Origin: Taurinivorans muris
Lineage (GTDB): Bacteria; Desulfobacterota; Desulfovibrionia; Desulfovibrionales; Desulfovibrionaceae
Direction of reading: 5' to 3'
NCBI RefSeq assembly: GCF_025232395.1
Contig: NZ_CP065938.1
Coordinates: 1,674,001-1,738,000, forward strand
DNA length: 64,000 bases
The translations under genes and the position numbers were made by a program. The notes below the pieces were generated by a model. That model was not told the origin of the DNA. It saw nothing but the letters and a program-made list of their open reading frames with translations, and made no database searches. The number at the start of each line of letters is the position of its first letter. Position 1 is the stretch's first letter. Shown piece after piece: positions 61,593-64,000 of the stretch.

Positions 61593-61625
61593 AGGCATAT
61601 CCTTACGGGTATGCCTCTTTTTTTG
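61593..61625 (+). terminator. Terminator after the OsmC-family gene
   Basis: AGGCATATCC (61593-61602) pairs with GGGTATGCCT (61607-61616), one G-U, loop TTAC, then CTTTTTTTT. Confidence 0.92.
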
Positions 61626-61907
61626 GTCTTGTTTCGGAGAGCGGCAGAGTTTTTTATTTTGAATGGGGAGATGAAAGAGGACCGTTTCTTTAGCGTATTT
61701 TTTCTGATTGCTGAGAAAAATTATAACCGTTTTTTTTTTCTATATTCTTTTCAAACGTCTTGTTTTCATAGGGAGGGGCTTGTCTGTTTTGCGACACCGG
61801 AATATTTCTTTCGGTACACTGAAAATTTTTGAGGAAAGCTTTTTGGGGATGTTTTGGGGCGGAGCGTGTTTGACAGCCATGAATTTAAACGGGAGTATTT
61901 TCATTAT

Positions 61908-62112
61908 ACCATGAGGAATTTTTTAGGCAGGGGAAAACTTTTATCTCTGCTGTCTTCATCCATAGGTCTTTCGCTGTCCGTAAAGCTCGTAGACTTGCTG
62001 ACTGCTAAAGCGGTTCTTCCCCGTGCCTCGTTATAGAACTTTTCATAATAATGTTCAGCATACCTTAACATTATACAGCAATATGAATATCATGCTAACA
62101 TGCTTCAGACAT
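61908..62112 (+). repeat. Dispersed intergenic repeat, copy C
   Basis: Shares the block order of copies A and B: ACCATGAGGAATTTTTTAGG, CAGGGGAAAACTTTTATCTC, TGCTGTC, TCCGTAAAGCTC, GCTAAAGCGG, ACTTTTCATAATAA, ATATGAATATCATGC. It carries a 22-base insertion after TGCTGTC. It lies between converging OsmC-family and gcvH genes. Confidence 0.78.
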
Positions 62113-62124
62113 GTTAAAAAGAAA

Positions 62125-62175
62125 ACCCTGCGTGTCCGATTTTTGCAAACAGGACGTGCACAGGGCTGTATTTTT
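62125..62175. terminator. Imperfect stem-loop beyond gcvH
   Basis: CCCTGCGTGTCC with GGACGTGCACAGGG flanking an A/T-rich loop, with T/A runs on both sides; a weak terminator in the gap with copy C. Confidence 0.5.
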
Positions 62176-62187
62176 TTGCAAGCTTGC

Positions 62188-62586
62188 TTATTTATTCAAG
62201 AAAGCGCGGTATGCGTCAGCGGTTAAAAGACCGTCGATATCGGCTTCGTTTTCAACTTTTAAGCGGACAATCCAAGCTTTTGTGTAGCAGTCTTCGTTCA
62301 AGGTTGCAGGAGCGTCTTCCAATGCGGTATTTGCGGCGATAACTTCGGCTTTTACAGGGGTGAAAAGTTTGTTTACGCTTTTAATGGATTCAACTTCACC
62401 GTAAGGAACGCCGGCATCGAATGTGTCGCCTGCGGAAGGAAGTTCAATGTAAACCACTTCGCCTAATTGGTCTTGAGCGAAGTCGCTGATACCGCAGAGA
62501 TAGCTGTCACCGTCTTTTTTGATCCAAATGTGTTCATCGGTATAACGACGGTCGTCAGGCAATACGATTTTGTCTAAAGTTTTCAT
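62188..62586 (-). CDS. gcvH: Glycine cleavage system H protein
   Basis: The lipoyl carrier that shuttles the aminomethyl group among GcvP, GcvT and Lpd. 132 residues with YTDEHIWI, GISDFAQDQLGEVVYIELP and the lipoylation site VESIKSVNKL (Lys69). RBS AGGAG lies ten bases before the ATG. A TAGACA/TAATGT promoter pair (minus strand, plus 62665-62693) lies about 80 bases upstream. Other gcv genes are absent from the window, so it is a solo gene, which some bacteria also use as a lipoyl-synthesis relay. Confidence 0.95.
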   Translation of the reverse strand: MKTLDKIVLPDDRRYTDEHIWIKKDGDSYLCGISDFAQDQLGEVVYIELPSAGDTFDAGVPYGEVESIKSVNKLFTPVKAEVIAANTALEDAPATLNEDCYTKAWIVRLKVENEADIDGLLTADAYRAFLNK

Positions 62587-62664
62587 AGCGGGAAACTCCT
62601 CTTATAATTTTTTTGGGGTATTTATATGAAAAATAGCAATAAATACCATAAAATTCACAAGAAA

Positions 62665-62693
62665 ACATTAGCACAGTAAAAAAACTTTGTCTA
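62665..62693 (-). promoter_or_regulatory. Predicted sigma70 promoter of gcvH
   Basis: TAGACA (plus 62688-62693) and TAATGT (plus 62665-62670) separated by 17 bases on the minus strand, about 80 bases before the ATG at 62586. Confidence 0.55.
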
Positions 62694-62715
62694 GCAAATG
62701 TCACTTCTTTTATGT

Positions 62716-64000
62716 TTATTTTATGATTGCAAGTTTTTTTAGTGTGTTACTGATATTTTCAATGCTGATAGGCTTTGCTATGTGGGCGTTCATGCCCGCA
62801 TCCAAACTCTTTTGTACGTCTTCATGGAAAGCGTTTGCCGTCATGGCGATTATCGGAATTGTTTTCGCCTGCGCGTGATTTGAATGGCGTATGGCTTTTG
62901 TGGCTTGGTAGCCGTTTAAAACAGGCATTTGAACATCCATGAAAATAAAATCGATTTCATTTTTCTTGCTTTTCAGGAATTTATTCACGGCGATTTCACC
63001 GTTTTCGGCGGTAATGACCGTTGCTCCCATTTTTTCAAGGAATTTGGTGGCGACAAGGCTATTAATGGGGTGGTCTTCAACAAGCAGGATTGTTTTTTTG
63101 CTTAAATCGATAGTATGGAAGTTGATTGCCGCATGTCCTTCCGGTATTGTCTGCTGTTCCGCAATGGCATATTCCAAATGCAGGGTGAATGTTGTGCCTT
63201 TGCCTTTTTCGCTTTCGGCGCTGATTGTGCCGCCCTGCATTTCCACCAAGGCTTTCACGATGGCAAGTCCGAGCCCGGAACCTTCGATATGCTTGATTGT
63301 GTCGTTTTCTTCCCTTTGGAACGCTTCGAAAATTTTCGGCATTTGCTCTTTGGAAATACCGATTCCCGTATCTTGGATTTGGATTTTGAAATGGGCGGTT
63401 TTGGGATTGTTGGTTGCTTCCTGGAACACTTTGAAAATGATGGACCCGTGCATCGGGGTGAATTTTACGGCATTGCCGAGCAGATTGGTGAGTATGCGTT
63501 TAAAGTTGCTTATATCGCCGATAATGGCGTCGTTTTTAATGGAACTGAATTCAAATTTAAATTCCTGCTCTTTTTGCATGACAATACCTTTGAAGGTATT
63601 TGCAATTTCCTTACAGGCTTTTGAAAGAACAAAGGGTTCGTTGTTGAGGTTCGCTTTTCCGCTTTCCATGCGGTTGACATCAAGAATATCATTGATAATC
63701 GCAAGCAGGTTTTCGGAACTTGACTTGATGACGTCCAGACTTTCCTTGATTTGTTCCTTATTGTCAATGTCTTCAAGAGCGATATTCGCCATGCCGATGA
63801 TTGCGTTCATGGGAGTTCTGATGTCATGGCTCATGGAAGCCAGAAACTGGCTTTTCGCTTTTATGGCGTCATTTGCCATTTGCAGCGATTTGTGGAGCAT
63901 GGAGTCTTTTTCCTGTTCGACTTTGAAATTGTCCGTGATATCGATGCTTCTTTCGCAAAAGGTATGGGAATTTTCATCAAGCATGAAAAAGTGAGCCCGA
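62716..64000 (-). CDS. Hybrid sensor histidine kinase/response regulator (N-terminus beyond window)
   Basis: The frame is open to the window edge, so the sensor part is missing; what is seen (about 428 residues) is the end of a PAS-like region (CERSIDITD), HisKA with FLASMSHDIRTPMNAI (H box), an HATPase domain with N (NLLGNAVKFTP), DTGIGIS and GSGLGLAIVK, and a C-terminal REC with LLVEDHP, FIFMDVQMP (phospho-Asp) and IIAMTA. A Met at 63984 is internal. This kinase could feed the HPt at 57.0 kb (inference from proximity only). Confidence 0.93.
   Translation of the reverse strand, partial: RAHFFMLDENSHTFCERSIDITDNFKVEQEKDSMLHKSLQMANDAIKAKSQFLASMSHDIRTPMNAIIGMANIALEDIDNKEQIKESLDVIKSSSENLLAIINDILDVNRMESGKANLNNEPFVLSKACKEIANTFKGIVMQKEQEFKFEFSSIKNDAIIGDISNFKRILTNLLGNAVKFTPMHGSIIFKVFQEATNNPKTAHFKIQIQDTGIGISKEQMPKIFEAFQREENDTIKHIEGSGLGLAIVKALVEMQGGTISAESEKGKGTTFTLHLEYAIAEQQTIPEGHAAINFHTIDLSKKTILLVEDHPINSLVATKFLEKMGATVITAENGEIAVNKFLKSKKNEIDFIFMDVQMPVLNGYQATKAIRHSNHAQAKTIPIIAMTANAFHEDVQKSLDAGMNAHIAKPISIENISNTLKKLAIIK

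Noticed and set aside
61611-61832. 73-codon frame after the OsmC-family gene
   Set aside because: Phe-rich, overlaps the terminator and has no ribosome site.
62939-63994. 351-codon plus-strand frame
   Set aside because: Antisense to the hybrid kinase, Ser/Leu-rich with no domain.

Overview
The window reads as chromosomal DNA of a Gram-negative, anaerobic member of the Desulfovibrionaceae. The main evidence is the dissimilatory sulfite reductase pair dsrA and dsrB, a KDO/Lpt outer-membrane cluster (kdsA, kdsC-type phosphatase, lptC, lptA, lptB), an OmpP1/FadL porin, two-[4Fe-4S] ferredoxin, many radical SAM enzymes, flavin-independent thymidylate synthase, and a lysC-cimA pair. DsrB is fused to DsrD. 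This fusion is known from Bilophila wadsworthia, which points to the Bilophila side of the family (organisms that respire sulfite released from taurine). The DNA looks moderately AT-rich, lower than I would expect for B. wadsworthia, so a low-GC relative such as a Taurinivorans-like gut bacterium is a reasonable but unproven guess. No sat, apr, dsrC, rRNA or tRNA gene was seen.

Layout. 1-5.7 kb (+): 3' part of ruvB, thyX, an acetyltransferase, tsaE, lysC, cimA. 6.3-11.1 kb (-): a secreted ABM-domain protein, dsrA and dsrBD, and a radical SAM protein upstream. 11.2-12.0 kb (+): HIT hydrolase and an HU/IHF protein. 12.1-14.9 kb: an accessory islet holding an IS200 remnant, a 12-copy decamer repeat against the start of a Fic gene, an Nmad3 gene and decayed DNA. 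14.9-18.9 kb (+): KDO and Lpt genes. 19.2-25.3 kb: radical SAM/HxlR divergent pair, a family-specific hypothetical protein, FadL, and panC-metK. 25.5-31.7 kb (+): a four-gene operon of mostly unknown genes, thrC, ferredoxin, malic enzyme. 32.2-37.4 kb (-): an operon of Sel1-repeat protein, selD, EamA exporter, pncC and a photolyase-like radical SAM enzyme. 37.5-44.3 kb (+): a glycosyltransferase, an amino-acid ABC transporter, mutL, DUF1413 and an MdoB-like transferase. 44.7-53.5 kb (-): a 1203-residue FAD/Fe-S oxidoreductase, an M23 peptidase, a CBS protein, a U32 protein and a receiver/TPR protein. 53.6-59.3 kb (+): a REC-GGDEF-EAL protein, HPt, DHH phosphoesterase and dapA. 59.4-64 kb: lpd (-), an OsmC-like gene (+), gcvH (-), and the 3' part of a hybrid histidine kinase (-).

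How it fits together. Central metabolism is sulfite respiration plus aspartate-family and isoleucine biosynthesis (lysC, cimA, thrC, dapA). Envelope building is served by kds/lpt, fadL, an MdoB-like enzyme and M23. Signalling is served by a c-di-GMP phosphodiesterase encoded with its probable HPt partner and with a DHH enzyme that could remove pGpG.

Most notable signals. (1) selD carries an in-frame TGA at the catalytic position (codon 14), so it is a selenoprotein and gene callers will truncate it. (2) A roughly 200-base dispersed repeat occurs three times, each time in the gap between two converging genes and in the same orientation. (3) A perfect 12 x 10 bp tandem repeat abuts the ribosome binding site of a Fic-domain gene, a candidate variable expression switch. 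(4) The dsrB-dsrD fusion. (5) A small exported 11-residue-repeat protein sits inside the Lpt operon. (6) The phosphodiesterase/HPt/DHH operon.
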